Positions 17,145 through 27,605 of a DNA stretch of 64,000 nucleotides are shown here, piece after piece. The stretch covers positions 124,001-188,000 of the forward strand of contig NZ_RJJR01000012.1 in NCBI RefSeq assembly GCF_003721595.1. The letters run 5' to 3'. The first letter of the stretch is position 1. Each line of letters opens with the position of its first letter. The notes under the pieces were generated by a model. The model searched no databases. It was not told the origin of the DNA and saw nothing but the letters and a program-made list of their open reading frames with translations. The stretch comes from Hanamia caeni (GTDB lineage Bacteria; Bacteroidota; Bacteroidia; Chitinophagales; Chitinophagaceae). Made by a program: the position numbers and the translations under genes.

Positions 17145-19571
17145 ATGAAAATTATTCCAATTATTCTTTACGGACTAATCACGATAATATTAATAGTGTT
17201 GTTTAATACTCAAATGGTGCTTCCGGTTCCTTTAGGACAATTATTAAGTCCGCAGAAAGGCTTGTGGCAGAATGCAGAACCCGTGGATGAAAATTATTCG
17301 GCCCAGCTTTCATTTCCGCAATTGCAGGGAAAGGTGAAGGTTTATTTTGATGAAAGGCTTGTGCCACACGTATTTGCCGACAATGAAAACGATGCCTATT
17401 TTGTGCAGGGCTATTTGCATGCCAAGTTCCGGCTCTGGCAAATGGAGTTTCAAACCCGAGCGGCTGCCGGAAGATTAAGCGAAATCATCGGTCCCAAAGC
17501 ATTGGAATACGATCGGGACAAAAGGCGTCTCGGAATGGTGTTTGCCGCAGAAAGAAATTTGAAAGAGGTCGAAAAAGATCCTGAAACTTTAGCAGAATGT
17601 GATAATTATACTGCCGGCGTAAATGCATATATAGAAAGCCTTACCGAAAGCACGCTGCCCATAGAATATAAATTGTTAGGCTACAAGCCTGAAAGGTGGA
17701 CGAACCTGAAATCTGCTCTTTTTCTAAAATACATGGCGTTGGAACTCGCCGGCGAAGAAAGCGATTTTGAAAGAACCAATGCGAAATCAGTTTTTTCATC
17801 TGCGGATTTTAATAAAATCTATCCTGTAGTAATGGATTCCCTGGATCCGATTGTTCCTAAAGGGACCGTCTTTTCGCCACCTGCAGTTGCGGTTACGCCC
17901 CCTGCCTCTGCTGATTCATTGTATTTTAACAATAAAGATTCCAACGGCATTGTTGAACAAAAGCCTGATAAAGATAATGGCAGCAACAATTGGGCTGTGC
18001 GTGGACAAAAGACCAAAAGCGGCTATCCTATTTTATGCAACGATCCGCATTTGGGACTAAATCTGCCATCCATCTGGTATGAAATGCAAATCACTACGCC
18101 ATCTTATAATGTATATGGCGCCACTTTTCCTGGAGCGCCTTCTGTCATTATTGGCTTCAATGATAGTTGCGCCTTTGGCTTCACCAATGCCATGCGGGAT
18201 GTAAGAGATTATTATGAAATTAAATTTAAAGATAACAGCCGCAAGGAATACTGGTTTGACAGCGCCTGGGTTCCTTCTGAGTTCAGAATTGAGGTCATCA
18301 AAATAAAAGGAGAGGCTGATTATCTTGATACCGTAGCTTACACCAATATCGGACCGGTGATGTACGATAAAAGTTTTAACGGAGGCAGAAATACCAATGA
18401 GAAAAATTATGCCGTTCGATGGAAGGCGCATGACCCAAGCAATGAATTAAAAATGTTTACGCTTCTGGATAAAGCAAAAAATTATAACGATTATTTGAAA
18501 GCTATAAAGTATCTGCATACGCCCGGCCAGAACTGCATTTTTGCCTGTAAAAACGGCGACATTGCTATTTGGGATGAGGGTGAATTTCCTGCAAAATGGC
18601 ACAGGCAGGGCGATTTTGTAATGCCCGGCATGGATAGCAGCTATTTCTGGCAGGCAATGATTCCACAATACGAAAATCCCCATCTTCTTAATCCGGAAAG
18701 AAATTTTGTAAGCAGCGCCAATCAATTGCCGGCAGACACCAGCTATCCTTATTACCTGGGCGGTAATTATCCTCCTTACCGTGGAATAGAAATCAATAAA
18801 AGGCTGGAGGGAATGAATAATATTACGCCAGAGGATATGATGAAATTGCAAACCAATAATTATAATATTTTTGGTAAATGGGCGCTTCCGGTGTTGATTA
18901 ATAACATGCAGGTAAGCAAGCTAAGCCCGCAGGAACAAAAATATTTTTCAATTTTAAAGAGTTGGGATTGTAATAATGATCCGGATTCAAAGGGCGCTAC
19001 TTTATTTGTAGTAACGTGGGACAGCCTGGCAACGGTAATCTGGAATGATGAGTTTGTGCATTCCGGCCTGCAATTGCCGTGGCCAACAGAAAGCGCTTTG
19101 CTGGATATCATTAACAAGTACCCGGATTTTAAATTTTTTGATAACATCAATACTGCCAACAAAGAATCTTTATCTGATGATGTGACCGCCGCATTTAAAA
19201 TGGCAGCAGCGGTAATAAGAAAAGCTGATGAAGAAGGCAGGATTGAATGGGCAAAATATAAAGATACTCATGTGGAGCACCTTGCCAGGTTAGATGCTTT
19301 CAGCCGTCTTCATTTGCCCATTGGTGGAGGAACCAACACCATAAACGCGGCCAAAGAGCAGCATGGGCCAAGCTGGAGGATGATAGTTTCCCTGACTCCC
19401 GAAACGGAAGCATATGGTGTGTATCCCGGTGGCGAAAGTGGTAATCCCGGCAGCAGGTTTTATGACAATTTTATTGATACCTGGGCAGCAGGAAAATATT
19501 ATCGATTGTGGGTAATGAAACCCAATGAGACGGGTGATAGCCGGATACAATGGACGATGAGCTTTAATTAA
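17145..19571 (+). CDS. Penicillin-acylase-family Ntn hydrolase
   Basis: About 808 residues from the ATG at 17145, which gives an N-terminal membrane or signal segment (MKIIPIILYGLITIILIVLF); an ATG at 17004 would add 47 residues with no such logic. The family is made as a precursor that cuts itself to expose an N-terminal nucleophile. The nucleophile is Ser280 in DNGSNNWAV (codon 17982-17984), followed by the family segment ILCNDPHLGL. The alpha part carries the usual YFVQGYLHAKFRLWQMEF block. Real substrates in Bacteroidota are unknown (acyl-homoserine lactones, N-acyl amino acids or peptides are possible). Not evidence of beta-lactam resistance. Confidence 0.88.
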   Translation: MKIIPIILYGLITIILIVLFNTQMVLPVPLGQLLSPQKGLWQNAEPVDENYSAQLSFPQLQGKVKVYFDERLVPHVFADNENDAYFVQGYLHAKFRLWQMEFQTRAAAGRLSEIIGPKALEYDRDKRRLGMVFAAERNLKEVEKDPETLAECDNYTAGVNAYIESLTESTLPIEYKLLGYKPERWTNLKSALFLKYMALELAGEESDFERTNAKSVFSSADFNKIYPVVMDSLDPIVPKGTVFSPPAVAVTPPASADSLYFNNKDSNGIVEQKPDKDNGSNNWAVRGQKTKSGYPILCNDPHLGLNLPSIWYEMQITTPSYNVYGATFPGAPSVIIGFNDSCAFGFTNAMRDVRDYYEIKFKDNSRKEYWFDSAWVPSEFRIEVIKIKGEADYLDTVAYTNIGPVMYDKSFNGGRNTNEKNYAVRWKAHDPSNELKMFTLLDKAKNYNDYLKAIKYLHTPGQNCIFACKNGDIAIWDEGEFPAKWHRQGDFVMPGMDSSYFWQAMIPQYENPHLLNPERNFVSSANQLPADTSYPYYLGGNYPPYRGIEINKRLEGMNNITPEDMMKLQTNNYNIFGKWALPVLINNMQVSKLSPQEQKYFSILKSWDCNNDPDSKGATLFVVTWDSLATVIWNDEFVHSGLQLPWPTESALLDIINKYPDFKFFDNINTANKESLSDDVTAAFKMAAAVIRKADEEGRIEWAKYKDTHVEHLARLDAFSRLHLPIGGGTNTINAAKEQHGPSWRMIVSLTPETEAYGVYPGGESGNPGSRFYDNFIDTWAAGKYYRLWVMKPNETGDSRIQWTMSFN

Positions 19572-19605
19572 AATTGTAAAAAATTTATTGTCTTAAATAA
19601 CTAAT

Positions 19606-19974
19606 ATGAAATTTATAGTATCTGCAATTTTAATCATACTTTTTAGTTTTTTATCGTGCTTGTATTTTCCCTGGTGGTCTGTGGCTGTCGTTGCTCTTTT
19701 TATCTCTGTTATCATTCAGCAAAAGCATCTGATCTCATTTATTTGTGGTTTTGTTTCGTTGTTTTTTTTATGGGGATTTTTGAGTTTTTGGATAAGCATG
19801 AAAAACGACGACATTTTAGCCCACCGGGTTTCTATGTTGATTTTTAAGGTGGATAGCCCCAGTTTATTAATATTCGCGACAGCACTTATTGGCGCTATTG
19901 TAGCCGGCTTTGCAGCCCTAACGGGTAGTTATCTTCGTAAAGAAAAAACAGTGGAGCCTCATCCCACTGTTTAA
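19606..19974 (+). CDS. Small four-helix membrane protein of unknown function
   Basis: A 122-residue, very hydrophobic protein with about four membrane segments and a short basic/polar tail (LRKEKTVEPHPTV). It lies 34 bp after the penicillin-acylase gene and 43 bp before the DUF5686 gene on the same strand, so it may be co-transcribed with them. No family recognised. Confidence 0.6.
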   Translation: MKFIVSAILIILFSFLSCLYFPWWSVAVVALFISVIIQQKHLISFICGFVSLFFLWGFLSFWISMKNDDILAHRVSMLIFKVDSPSLLIFATALIGAIVAGFAALTGSYLRKEKTVEPHPTV

Positions 19975-20017
19975 TGTTTATTTCCCGTACCTTGATTTCC
20001 TATGAATCTCACAGAGC

Positions 20018-22567
20018 ATGCGTAATTTTTTCCTACTTTTTTTTATTCTTTCAACTTACTTAGCCTCTTCACAAACCATTGAAGGGATGGTAAAAGATAC
20101 AGAAGGCAATCCACTTCCCTTTGCGACGATCCTCGTGAAAGGAACACCCATCGGTGTTACCGCAAACAATGAAGGGAAATACAGCCTTCATCTATCGCCC
20201 GGAAATTACACTTTGGATTGTCGTTACGTAGGCTACGCTTCTTCAGAAAAAAATATTACTGTCTCATCTTCAGATCAGAAAATCAATTTCACATTGGCTA
20301 TACAAAGATTGACTTTAAAAGAAGTTATTATAAAAAGCAAGGGTGAAGATCCGGCGTATGAAATCATCAGGCAGGCGATTAAGAAACGCTCTTTTTATGA
20401 TGAGCAGGTGAAAGCTTTTGAAGCGGAGGTTTATGTGAAAGGATTGATTGAATTGATGAATTTACCGAAATCAGTAATGGGGCAGAAAATTCCTGAAGAA
20501 GACCGCCGCCTGATGGGCCTGGATTCTTCCGGCAGCGGAATTGTTTACCTTACTGAATCCGTAACAAAAGTGTATGAACAGCAACCGGATAAACTCAAGC
20601 TTGAAGTAGTATCAACGCGTGTGAGTGGAAATAATGGATTAGGCTTTAGCTTTCCCGCCTTCATCAGTTTCTATAAAAATAATGTGAATATAGCGCCGCA
20701 GGTGAATGCGCGTGGCTTTGTGTCGCCAATCGCCGATAATGCCTTAAAGTATTACAATTATAAATTTCTCGGTAGTTTTTTTGAAGATGGCGAAGAAGTA
20801 AACGTTATAAAAGTGATTCCTAAACGGGATTATGAGCCCTTGTTTTCAGGCGTTATAAACATTACCGAAAATGATTGGCGCATTTTCAGTTGCCATCTTT
20901 TACTGACTAACAAATCTGCATTGGAAATCCTTGATTCGCTTGAAATTTCGCAGATGCATCAGCCCGTAACCAGAGATATCTGGAGGATAAAAAACCAGGT
21001 AATTCATTTTACATTCAACAAATTCGGCATAAGATCCGAAGGTAATTTTGTGAATGTCTATTCAAAATATAATCTTGAACCGGATTTTCCAAAAGGTTTT
21101 TTTGACCGGGTTGTAATTAAATATGATACTGCTGTCAATAAAAAGCCGCATTCATATTGGGATTCTATAAGGCCAGTGCCGCTTGAGCCAGAGGAGATCA
21201 GGGATTACAAAACCAAAGACAGCGCTTTTGAAGCAAGTAATGATTCTACCACAGCTAATATCGATTCATTGAAGAAATGGCAAGGACCGGTAAAAATTAT
21301 GCAGGTGCTTTGGTCAGGCGTAAACAGAATACATTATAGTGCCACCAATCAATATGAGATTTCCTTCGATCCTTTATTGAAAACTTTGCAGTTTAATACG
21401 GTGGAAGGCCTTGCTTTTAATCCTTCGTTAGTGATTTCCAAATATTCAAAAGCCCTGAACACCAACATTAGTTTCATTGCTGATGCACGGTATGGTTTCA
21501 ATAATCATCATTTGAACCCATGGGCTGGCTTTGTATTTAAAAATAAAGATGATTTTGATCCTGATACCGAATTTAAAAAGCAATCATTTTTTGTGGCGGG
21601 TGGTAAACGGGTAAGCCAGTTTTTTAAGGAAAGTGGTATTGATGGTTTGCAAAATACGATTGGCAGCTTGCTTTATGGGAGAAATTACATGAAGCTTTAT
21701 GAAAATTATTTTGGCAAAGCAGGATTTACAAAAGAGTGGGAGAGTGGCGTAAAATTTTTGATTGAAGGAGAATATGAAGATCGTTTGCCGATTGAAAATA
21801 CCACTGATTATATCTGGAATAAAAAGTGGCAACACCGCTACACGCCAAACTATCCTGTCGAATTATTGTCATCACAGTTTCAACGGCACCAGGCAACTGT
21901 GATGCATGCTATGGTTAGCTTTCAGCCAGGGCAGCAATACATTGAATTTCCGAAAAGGAAAGTTTCCATTGGTTCCAGGTACCCTGTTTTTACATTTAAT
22001 TATACCAAAGGATTGAAAAACATTTTTGGCAGCGATGTAGATTATGATAAGTGGGCTTTTAATATTTCAGATGAAAATATCTTAAAGTTAGCAGGAACCA
22101 TTAATTATAATGTTACATTGGGCGGCTTTTTGAACAATCATTCCGTATATGTGCAGGATTACAAGCATTTTTATGGAAATCTTTCCATCATCGCCAGTCA
22201 ATATGTAAAGTCCTTTCAAAATACTTCTGCGTACCAGTTCAGTAATGATTCGCCATTTTATTCTGAGTTTCATTTTGAGCACCATGCAAACGGATTGGTA
22301 TCAAATAAAATTCCTTTGTTAAAAAGATGGAACTGGAATTTCGTGGAAGGATTTAATGCATTGTATGTTCATCCGGATAACAAATACGGCGAAGTTTTTA
22401 TCGGATTAGAAAATATTTTCAAAATATTGCGGGTAGACCTCGTCGTTGATTTTCAAAATGGCTATCGGCCGGTATATACCTACAGGATTGGCTTTGGTGG
22501 CTTGTTAGCCGCGCCGTTTAATTACCAGAGGTTTAAGAAAACAGAGAAGATTATAAATACCTGGTAA
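20018..22567 (+). CDS. DUF5686 protein with carboxypeptidase-regulatory-like domain
   Basis: An 849-residue exported protein (signal peptide to about residue 18, YLASSQ). Residues about 19-105 are a CarboxypepD_reg-like beta-sandwich (GMVKDTEGNPLPFATILVKGT, YSLHLSPGNYTLDCRYVGY), the plug-type domain common at the N-terminus of Bacteroidota outer-membrane proteins. The rest is the DUF5686 region, a predicted outer-membrane beta-barrel with aromatic strands up to the C-terminus. It has no TonB-box plug typical of SusC. Function unknown; probably an outer-membrane assembly or transport protein. It is convergent with the DUF3857 pair. Confidence 0.82.
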   Translation: MRNFFLLFFILSTYLASSQTIEGMVKDTEGNPLPFATILVKGTPIGVTANNEGKYSLHLSPGNYTLDCRYVGYASSEKNITVSSSDQKINFTLAIQRLTLKEVIIKSKGEDPAYEIIRQAIKKRSFYDEQVKAFEAEVYVKGLIELMNLPKSVMGQKIPEEDRRLMGLDSSGSGIVYLTESVTKVYEQQPDKLKLEVVSTRVSGNNGLGFSFPAFISFYKNNVNIAPQVNARGFVSPIADNALKYYNYKFLGSFFEDGEEVNVIKVIPKRDYEPLFSGVINITENDWRIFSCHLLLTNKSALEILDSLEISQMHQPVTRDIWRIKNQVIHFTFNKFGIRSEGNFVNVYSKYNLEPDFPKGFFDRVVIKYDTAVNKKPHSYWDSIRPVPLEPEEIRDYKTKDSAFEASNDSTTANIDSLKKWQGPVKIMQVLWSGVNRIHYSATNQYEISFDPLLKTLQFNTVEGLAFNPSLVISKYSKALNTNISFIADARYGFNNHHLNPWAGFVFKNKDDFDPDTEFKKQSFFVAGGKRVSQFFKESGIDGLQNTIGSLLYGRNYMKLYENYFGKAGFTKEWESGVKFLIEGEYEDRLPIENTTDYIWNKKWQHRYTPNYPVELLSSQFQRHQATVMHAMVSFQPGQQYIEFPKRKVSIGSRYPVFTFNYTKGLKNIFGSDVDYDKWAFNISDENILKLAGTINYNVTLGGFLNNHSVYVQDYKHFYGNLSIIASQYVKSFQNTSAYQFSNDSPFYSEFHFEHHANGLVSNKIPLLKRWNWNFVEGFNALYVHPDNKYGEVFIGLENIFKILRVDLVVDFQNGYRPVYTYRIGFGGLLAAPFNYQRFKKTEKIINTW

Positions 22568-22604
22568 CGCCAACCAACAGCAAATGAACAAATACCTGCA
22601 ATTT

Positions 22605-24500
22605 TTATTTTCTTTTTACCACAATTTTTTCTGTGAATTCTTTGATTACATCGCTAAAGAATTTGCGCGCTTCTGCAAAATTTTCTGCCGGAATCACGTT
22701 TTCTTTCAGCTCCAGGTATGCGACTGAAGTAATAGCATTTGTCTTTTCATCATAATTGTATTTTGTTGAAAATGTTCCGAACTTGAATTTTTGCTCTTTA
22801 GAAACGGGCAAATGTTCTATCGTAAAATTTTCCGGAAGCTGGTAAATGGTGGTATCCGTTTTTACAAATGGAAATGGGAAATAAAAAGCAAGTGTGCGCT
22901 TTTCATCATCAGGTAATTTGCCGCTCCAAAGCTTATAGATACGGGGGTTCAAAAACATTTTGCTTCCTGCAGAAAATTCCGGCACTTTTTCTATAGCAAG
23001 CTTAAATGAAGTTTTGGCGCAATTATCCGTTTTGTCGGTGGTAAGATCAAATTGATCAGGTTGTGCAAAGCCCAATCTCTTCACCAGGTATTCTTTCTGA
23101 TCATCTTTTTTTTCATTTAAAACATATTCAATAATTTCTTCCTTATACTCGCCCTTTGATTCAAGCATACTTTCAGTTTCGCCCGATGCATCCTCATTCA
23201 AAGTTACTTTGGTAGTAAGATGAAAAGTGTTTTCCGAAGCGTTGCTCTTAGGCGTTGCTACTAATTTACCGCCTTGTGGTGTGATAAGCAGCGCATTCCT
23301 GTTTTCGGTAAAACTTCCCAGGATGCCTGCCTGCGTGGCTTTGCTGGTGCATTCCAACCAGGTTGTGTCTTTGTTCTGGGGAACACAAAGTATAACATGC
23401 GAAAATGAATTGTGCGGAAATGCAGGATTCACGGGCATTTGATTGTATTCTGCATTTACCAAAGCCGGATAGCTGCTGATCCCCACCGCCTCCAGCATCG
23501 CCTGCATATAAGTCGTAAGCGCTTTACAATCACCATATTTTTTAGAATCTACAAAGGCAGCATCAAAAGTTTTAAAACCTCCGATGCCCAACTGAATACT
23601 TACATACCTGCAGTTATTTTGAAGGTAATGATAAAGAATGGTAATTTTTTCTTTATCGTTTCTGGCATCTTTTACTAAATCTTTTAAATAATTTTTTGTG
23701 GTTTCAGGCAGATTTGATGCACCTTTTGAAAGTACATTATACCACTCGCCAAATTTTTCCCAGCTTGAAAGGTCACCTTCATATCCGTCCATTGAAAATT
23801 TTTGAGGCGATAAAAGTATGGCCGGATAGGAGCTTTCGTAATTTGCGCAACCTTCTTCATAGGGAATTGCAGGCAGGTTTTTTACTTCCCATAAATAGGT
23901 TTTATATTTTCCCGAAGCAGTTTCTTCAGGTTTTAAAGAAATGTGTTGTGCGTTATATTTTAAATCTAAATTGGCAGGAATTGTTACCGTATACTTGGAA
24001 TGCTCTATCGACTGTTCAGGGGCCTGGATACGATAATCAGGATAATTTAAAGTGCCCTTAAATTTTACTTTATAATTGTATTCAACTGTAAGCGGGTACG
24101 AGGGAGCCGCCACCTGGAAGTAATAAACTTTTCCATCTACTACAAGCCCATCGCCGGTTGCAATAGATTTCATCTCTTTCATTTTGTAACGGTTCATTTC
24201 TTTGCCATACGCATCAAAAACTTTTATTTCTGCATCGTCCAGTTTGGTGAAACCATCTGAATTTTTAATAAAATAAAGAACGTCCGAGCCTTCGCCATCC
24301 AAAACGGTATACACGCGGTGTACAGAAAGAGTTGCCAAATCAATATCCTTCACTTCAAAGTTAATTATCTCTTCACGTTTCACGCTGTGAGCATTTTCTA
24401 CCAGCGCCTTTGGCAAAGTAGAAGCATCATAAATATTTACCTGGCTGAACATTTCAGAACTTATGAAAGGCAACAACGCCAGTATTAAAAGTTTTTGCAT
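22605..24500 (-). CDS. DUF3857 and transglutaminase-like protein, active-site residues present
   Basis: A 631-residue exported protein (signal peptide to about residue 20, EMFSQ). An N-terminal DUF3857 beta-rich domain is followed by a transglutaminase-like papain fold. The catalytic Cys325 is in KKYGDCKALT, the His368 in SFSHVI, and an acidic residue, Glu383, stands where Asp is usual (WLECTSK). A C-terminal beta domain follows. Its ATG shares one base with the stop of the upstream DUF3857 gene (TAATG at 24502-24498), so translation is coupled and the two proteins probably work together. Substrate unknown; a peptide or envelope-protein role is inference. Confidence 0.85.
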   Translation of the reverse strand: MQKLLILALLPFISSEMFSQVNIYDASTLPKALVENAHSVKREEIINFEVKDIDLATLSVHRVYTVLDGEGSDVLYFIKNSDGFTKLDDAEIKVFDAYGKEMNRYKMKEMKSIATGDGLVVDGKVYYFQVAAPSYPLTVEYNYKVKFKGTLNYPDYRIQAPEQSIEHSKYTVTIPANLDLKYNAQHISLKPEETASGKYKTYLWEVKNLPAIPYEEGCANYESSYPAILLSPQKFSMDGYEGDLSSWEKFGEWYNVLSKGASNLPETTKNYLKDLVKDARNDKEKITILYHYLQNNCRYVSIQLGIGGFKTFDAAFVDSKKYGDCKALTTYMQAMLEAVGISSYPALVNAEYNQMPVNPAFPHNSFSHVILCVPQNKDTTWLECTSKATQAGILGSFTENRNALLITPQGGKLVATPKSNASENTFHLTTKVTLNEDASGETESMLESKGEYKEEIIEYVLNEKKDDQKEYLVKRLGFAQPDQFDLTTDKTDNCAKTSFKLAIEKVPEFSAGSKMFLNPRIYKLWSGKLPDDEKRTLAFYFPFPFVKTDTTIYQLPENFTIEHLPVSKEQKFKFGTFSTKYNYDEKTNAITSVAYLELKENVIPAENFAEARKFFSDVIKEFTEKIVVKRK

Positions 24501-26470
24501 TAGCTGTTTGATTTCTTTTTAATTACAATTTGCTCATTCAATTTATTAAAGAGCTGTTTATAAAACTCATGGAAGATAGGGTAGGTGCTTGCTAAGTAGT
24601 AGGAACTCTTAAAATCAAGTGTGATTTTAAAATCAATACTTCCCTGTCCAGGCTGAATTAAGCGCTGCAAAACTATGCTGGTATCTGGCATAATCATTTT
24701 TACATTTTTAGGAAGTTCTTCAAATTCATATCCCTCCGGAATGGAAATTTTACCAAGGATGGTATAGGATTTGGGATAATTGAATTCAATATCTGTTGAT
24801 CTTTTATCTGCAATGAAAGGATTTTTTTCGAGGCCCTGGAAAAGATTTAATGTAAAATATCTGTATTCGCCTGAGGAGCTTAGAGGCAAAGAGAAATCCA
24901 GCTTCTGTTCCAGTGGCTGGTTATCGTCTTCAGCATTGCTTACATCCAGATTTTTGACTTTCATAGCTGTATAGGATTTGAGAAAATAATCACTAAAGGA
25001 ACTTCTGTTTTCTTTCCATTCTTTTACGCGCGGATTTTTTGAATAGCCATAGCTGTAAACTGTAGCGCTTCCTTCCATTAAACCTTCAGGTGTAACTTTT
25101 GCAAAAATGGTGACTAAATTTTTCCATTTATCGTCTTTATTGGACAAAGTAATCCATCCGCCAAGAGCTTCGTCCACCAGGAAAGCCTGGTTGTCCAGCA
25201 CGTCATACGGAATCAGATTGGCGGGATTATATTTGTCAGCGGCATTTAAAATATATCTTTCATTTCCTACTATCACGCAAGTCATGGTATTATTAAACTG
25301 CTCTAAAAAAGGATAGACAGTATTAACCATCCCATTATCTTTGGTGCTTACCAAAATAGGATAGGCCTTTAAACCCGCATCGCGCAGGAGATTTATGAGA
25401 ATAAAATTAAGTTCAGAATTATTTCCTGATTTCTTATCCCACGCTGATTTTATCCCATTGTCTGAATAAATATTTTCTATGCCATTCCAGTTCATATTCT
25501 GGCGCACATAATCATGAATTAACACCATCCTTTTATAGGGATCATTTACATTTTTTAACGAATCATCCAATGCCGAAGTGTGAGTAAGATTTTTTTTCAA
25601 TTGCAAGCCAAAATCTTCATCATCTAATAATTTTTTGGCAAGTTTTGGCCAGGTAGACATCACCTCATCCACCTGCCCGTTTCCATAAACAATGCTGTTT
25701 AGCTGGAAAACAATTCTCTGCACATAATCTTTTTCAGCGCCCATGAACGGCTCATCCTGGAGTGCAGGCACATTTTTAAGCAGAAATGTTTTTCTTTCTG
25801 AACGATCGGATATCACACTGCCATGATAGCTAAGAATGTCTGTAATTAATTGGGAACTGTGTTCCACATCCTGGTAAGCAAGTGTTTGAGTGGCAAACCG
25901 GAAAATCCCGGGAAGAGCAATTTCATATAAGCTTTGCCTTGTTGGAATATCATCCTGGAATTTCCAGTCCTCAATATAAGAGAACGATTTTTTGGTGTCT
26001 GTATATTTAAACTCTATTATACTTCCCACCTGAACGTCGGGCATTGAAAACGAAACCTGTGAATAACGGTTGTTTAATTTTTTAATAAAAACCGAAGATT
26101 TTTCAAGTTTGGTTTTAATTACATTTCCTGAATTATCCAGGTTATAAGTTACCGCAGAAACCTGATCTATTTTTTCGAAGTTGTTCAGGCTGTAAAAGTT
26201 GATTTTGATATTTGCTTCATCTAACCCTTTTTCTTTTAAAACTTTTATCCTGGTTCGTCTTTCTGTTGAAATATTAATGTCGTCGCCCACTACCCTAAAT
26301 TCTACATTTCCATAATCGAGTAATTTATATGCACGTGCATCCTTATCATAATCACACTCTTTCATTTCAAGGTCTGCTTTGTCAATATCCCCGAATTTTG
26401 GAAATCCCTTTTGGGCGAGTAGCGGAGAAAAATAAAATGACAGGAGCAGGATTGCGGCTAGCGTTTTCAT
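24500..26470 (-). CDS. DUF3857 protein with a degenerate transglutaminase domain
   Basis: A 656-residue exported protein (signal peptide to about residue 19, PLLAQ). It has the same layout as its downstream neighbour: DUF3857 region (EFRVVGDDINISTERRTRI, SVFIKKLNNRYSQVSF) and then a transglutaminase-like fold (IHDYVRQNMNWNG...). At the three catalytic positions it has Asn351 for Cys (KSGNNSELN), Asn394 for His (QFNNTMTCV) and Asn409 for Asp (ILNAADK), judged by hand alignment to the neighbour. It is therefore probably a binding or regulatory partner rather than an enzyme. It is the first gene of a two-gene operon and divergent from the TraB-family gene. Confidence 0.82.
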   Translation of the reverse strand: MKTLAAILLLSFYFSPLLAQKGFPKFGDIDKADLEMKECDYDKDARAYKLLDYGNVEFRVVGDDINISTERRTRIKVLKEKGLDEANIKINFYSLNNFEKIDQVSAVTYNLDNSGNVIKTKLEKSSVFIKKLNNRYSQVSFSMPDVQVGSIIEFKYTDTKKSFSYIEDWKFQDDIPTRQSLYEIALPGIFRFATQTLAYQDVEHSSQLITDILSYHGSVISDRSERKTFLLKNVPALQDEPFMGAEKDYVQRIVFQLNSIVYGNGQVDEVMSTWPKLAKKLLDDEDFGLQLKKNLTHTSALDDSLKNVNDPYKRMVLIHDYVRQNMNWNGIENIYSDNGIKSAWDKKSGNNSELNFILINLLRDAGLKAYPILVSTKDNGMVNTVYPFLEQFNNTMTCVIVGNERYILNAADKYNPANLIPYDVLDNQAFLVDEALGGWITLSNKDDKWKNLVTIFAKVTPEGLMEGSATVYSYGYSKNPRVKEWKENRSSFSDYFLKSYTAMKVKNLDVSNAEDDNQPLEQKLDFSLPLSSSGEYRYFTLNLFQGLEKNPFIADKRSTDIEFNYPKSYTILGKISIPEGYEFEELPKNVKMIMPDTSIVLQRLIQPGQGSIDFKITLDFKSSYYLASTYPIFHEFYKQLFNKLNEQIVIKKKSNS

Positions 26471-26673
26471 AGGCAGTTTAGTTTTAAATTGGACTTAGCA
26501 ATTATTATTTAAAATCATCTTGTTAAAAAACCTAACGAAATTTTATGATTTCTATTTTATCGAATAAAAAATAATTATTTTTTTAATGCGACAGTAAAGG
26601 CACAAATATGCTTAATTCTTATTTTCAATGCACTCCAAATTCCTTTATCTTATTTTTACAAAAACGAAAGAAT

Positions 26674-27564
26674 ATGAAGCAATTGATTACGTACATCTTT
26701 TTGATGACGCTGTTTTTGGGCTGTAAAGCACAATCCCAAAATCACTATAAAATTCAGAAGGATGATAATTCTCTTCTTTGGAAAATAAGCGGCAATGGAC
26801 TCAGTAAACCAAGCTTTTTATTTGGAACATTTCATCTGTTGTGCAAGGATGATATTCACTTTAGCGATCAGTTAAAAAATGCCATCAGCGACTGTGATGA
26901 AATTTATATGGAATTAGACATGGACGATCCGTCTACGATGCTCAGTGCAATGATGTATATGAATATGCGTGGCGACACATCGCTTTCTGATCTTTATTCC
27001 TCAACTGAATACGATCGGTTAAAAAATTATTTTTCTGATACGCTGAAATTGCCGCTCGCGTTGCTCCAAAAAACAAAGCCTTATTTTTTGGTGGCGTTGT
27101 TGTATCCAAGAATGATGAATTGTTCATCTCCGGCGGGCGTTGAAGAAGAATTGCTAAAGCTGGCCAAAGCCGATAAAAAAGAAGTGCAGGGACTGGAAAC
27201 CATGCAATTCCAGGCCTCAGTTTTTGACAGCATACCTTATAAATGGCAGGCCAAAGAATTGCTGAAAAACATTGACAGTTTTTCAATAAACAAAAAAGAG
27301 TTTGAAACGATGCTTGATTTTTATAAAAATCAAAATCTTGATTCGATAAAAACAATGCTTGGCAAAAGTGAATTCGGTTCTGAAAAATATGATGATTTAT
27401 TATTGAATAACAGGAATAAAAGATGGGTACAAAAGCTGGACACTGTGATGAAGGACAAGAGTGTTTTTGTAGCTGTGGGAGCGGGCCATTTGGTGGGGCA
27501 GCAAGGATTGATTAGCCTTTTCAAAAAACAAGGCTATACAGTTGAGCCGCTGGCGAATAAATAA
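26674..27564 (+). CDS. TraB/GumN-family lipoprotein
   Basis: A 296-residue protein from the ATG at 26674, chosen because it gives a lipoprotein signal with lipobox LFLGC and polar residues after it; the frame also opens at 26608 with a less sensible N-terminus. TraB/GumN hallmarks are SFLFGTFHLLC near the N-terminus and the C-terminal VAVGAGHLVG, the two motifs proposed to form a metallo-hydrolase site (GxxH and GxxH). Some members degrade peptides; the substrate here is unknown. It is followed 41 bp later by another lipoprotein gene. Confidence 0.82.
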   Translation: MKQLITYIFLMTLFLGCKAQSQNHYKIQKDDNSLLWKISGNGLSKPSFLFGTFHLLCKDDIHFSDQLKNAISDCDEIYMELDMDDPSTMLSAMMYMNMRGDTSLSDLYSSTEYDRLKNYFSDTLKLPLALLQKTKPYFLVALLYPRMMNCSSPAGVEEELLKLAKADKKEVQGLETMQFQASVFDSIPYKWQAKELLKNIDSFSINKKEFETMLDFYKNQNLDSIKTMLGKSEFGSEKYDDLLLNNRNKRWVQKLDTVMKDKSVFVAVGAGHLVGQQGLISLFKKQGYTVEPLANK

Positions 27565-27605
27565 TAAACAGATCAGCCTATTGGTTATATTCTCATATAT
27601 ATTCT

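Noticed and set aside
17145..19571. Penicillin acylase as an antibiotic-resistance gene
   Set aside because: Family membership only shows an Ntn hydrolase of amide bonds; most members do not act on clinical beta-lactams.
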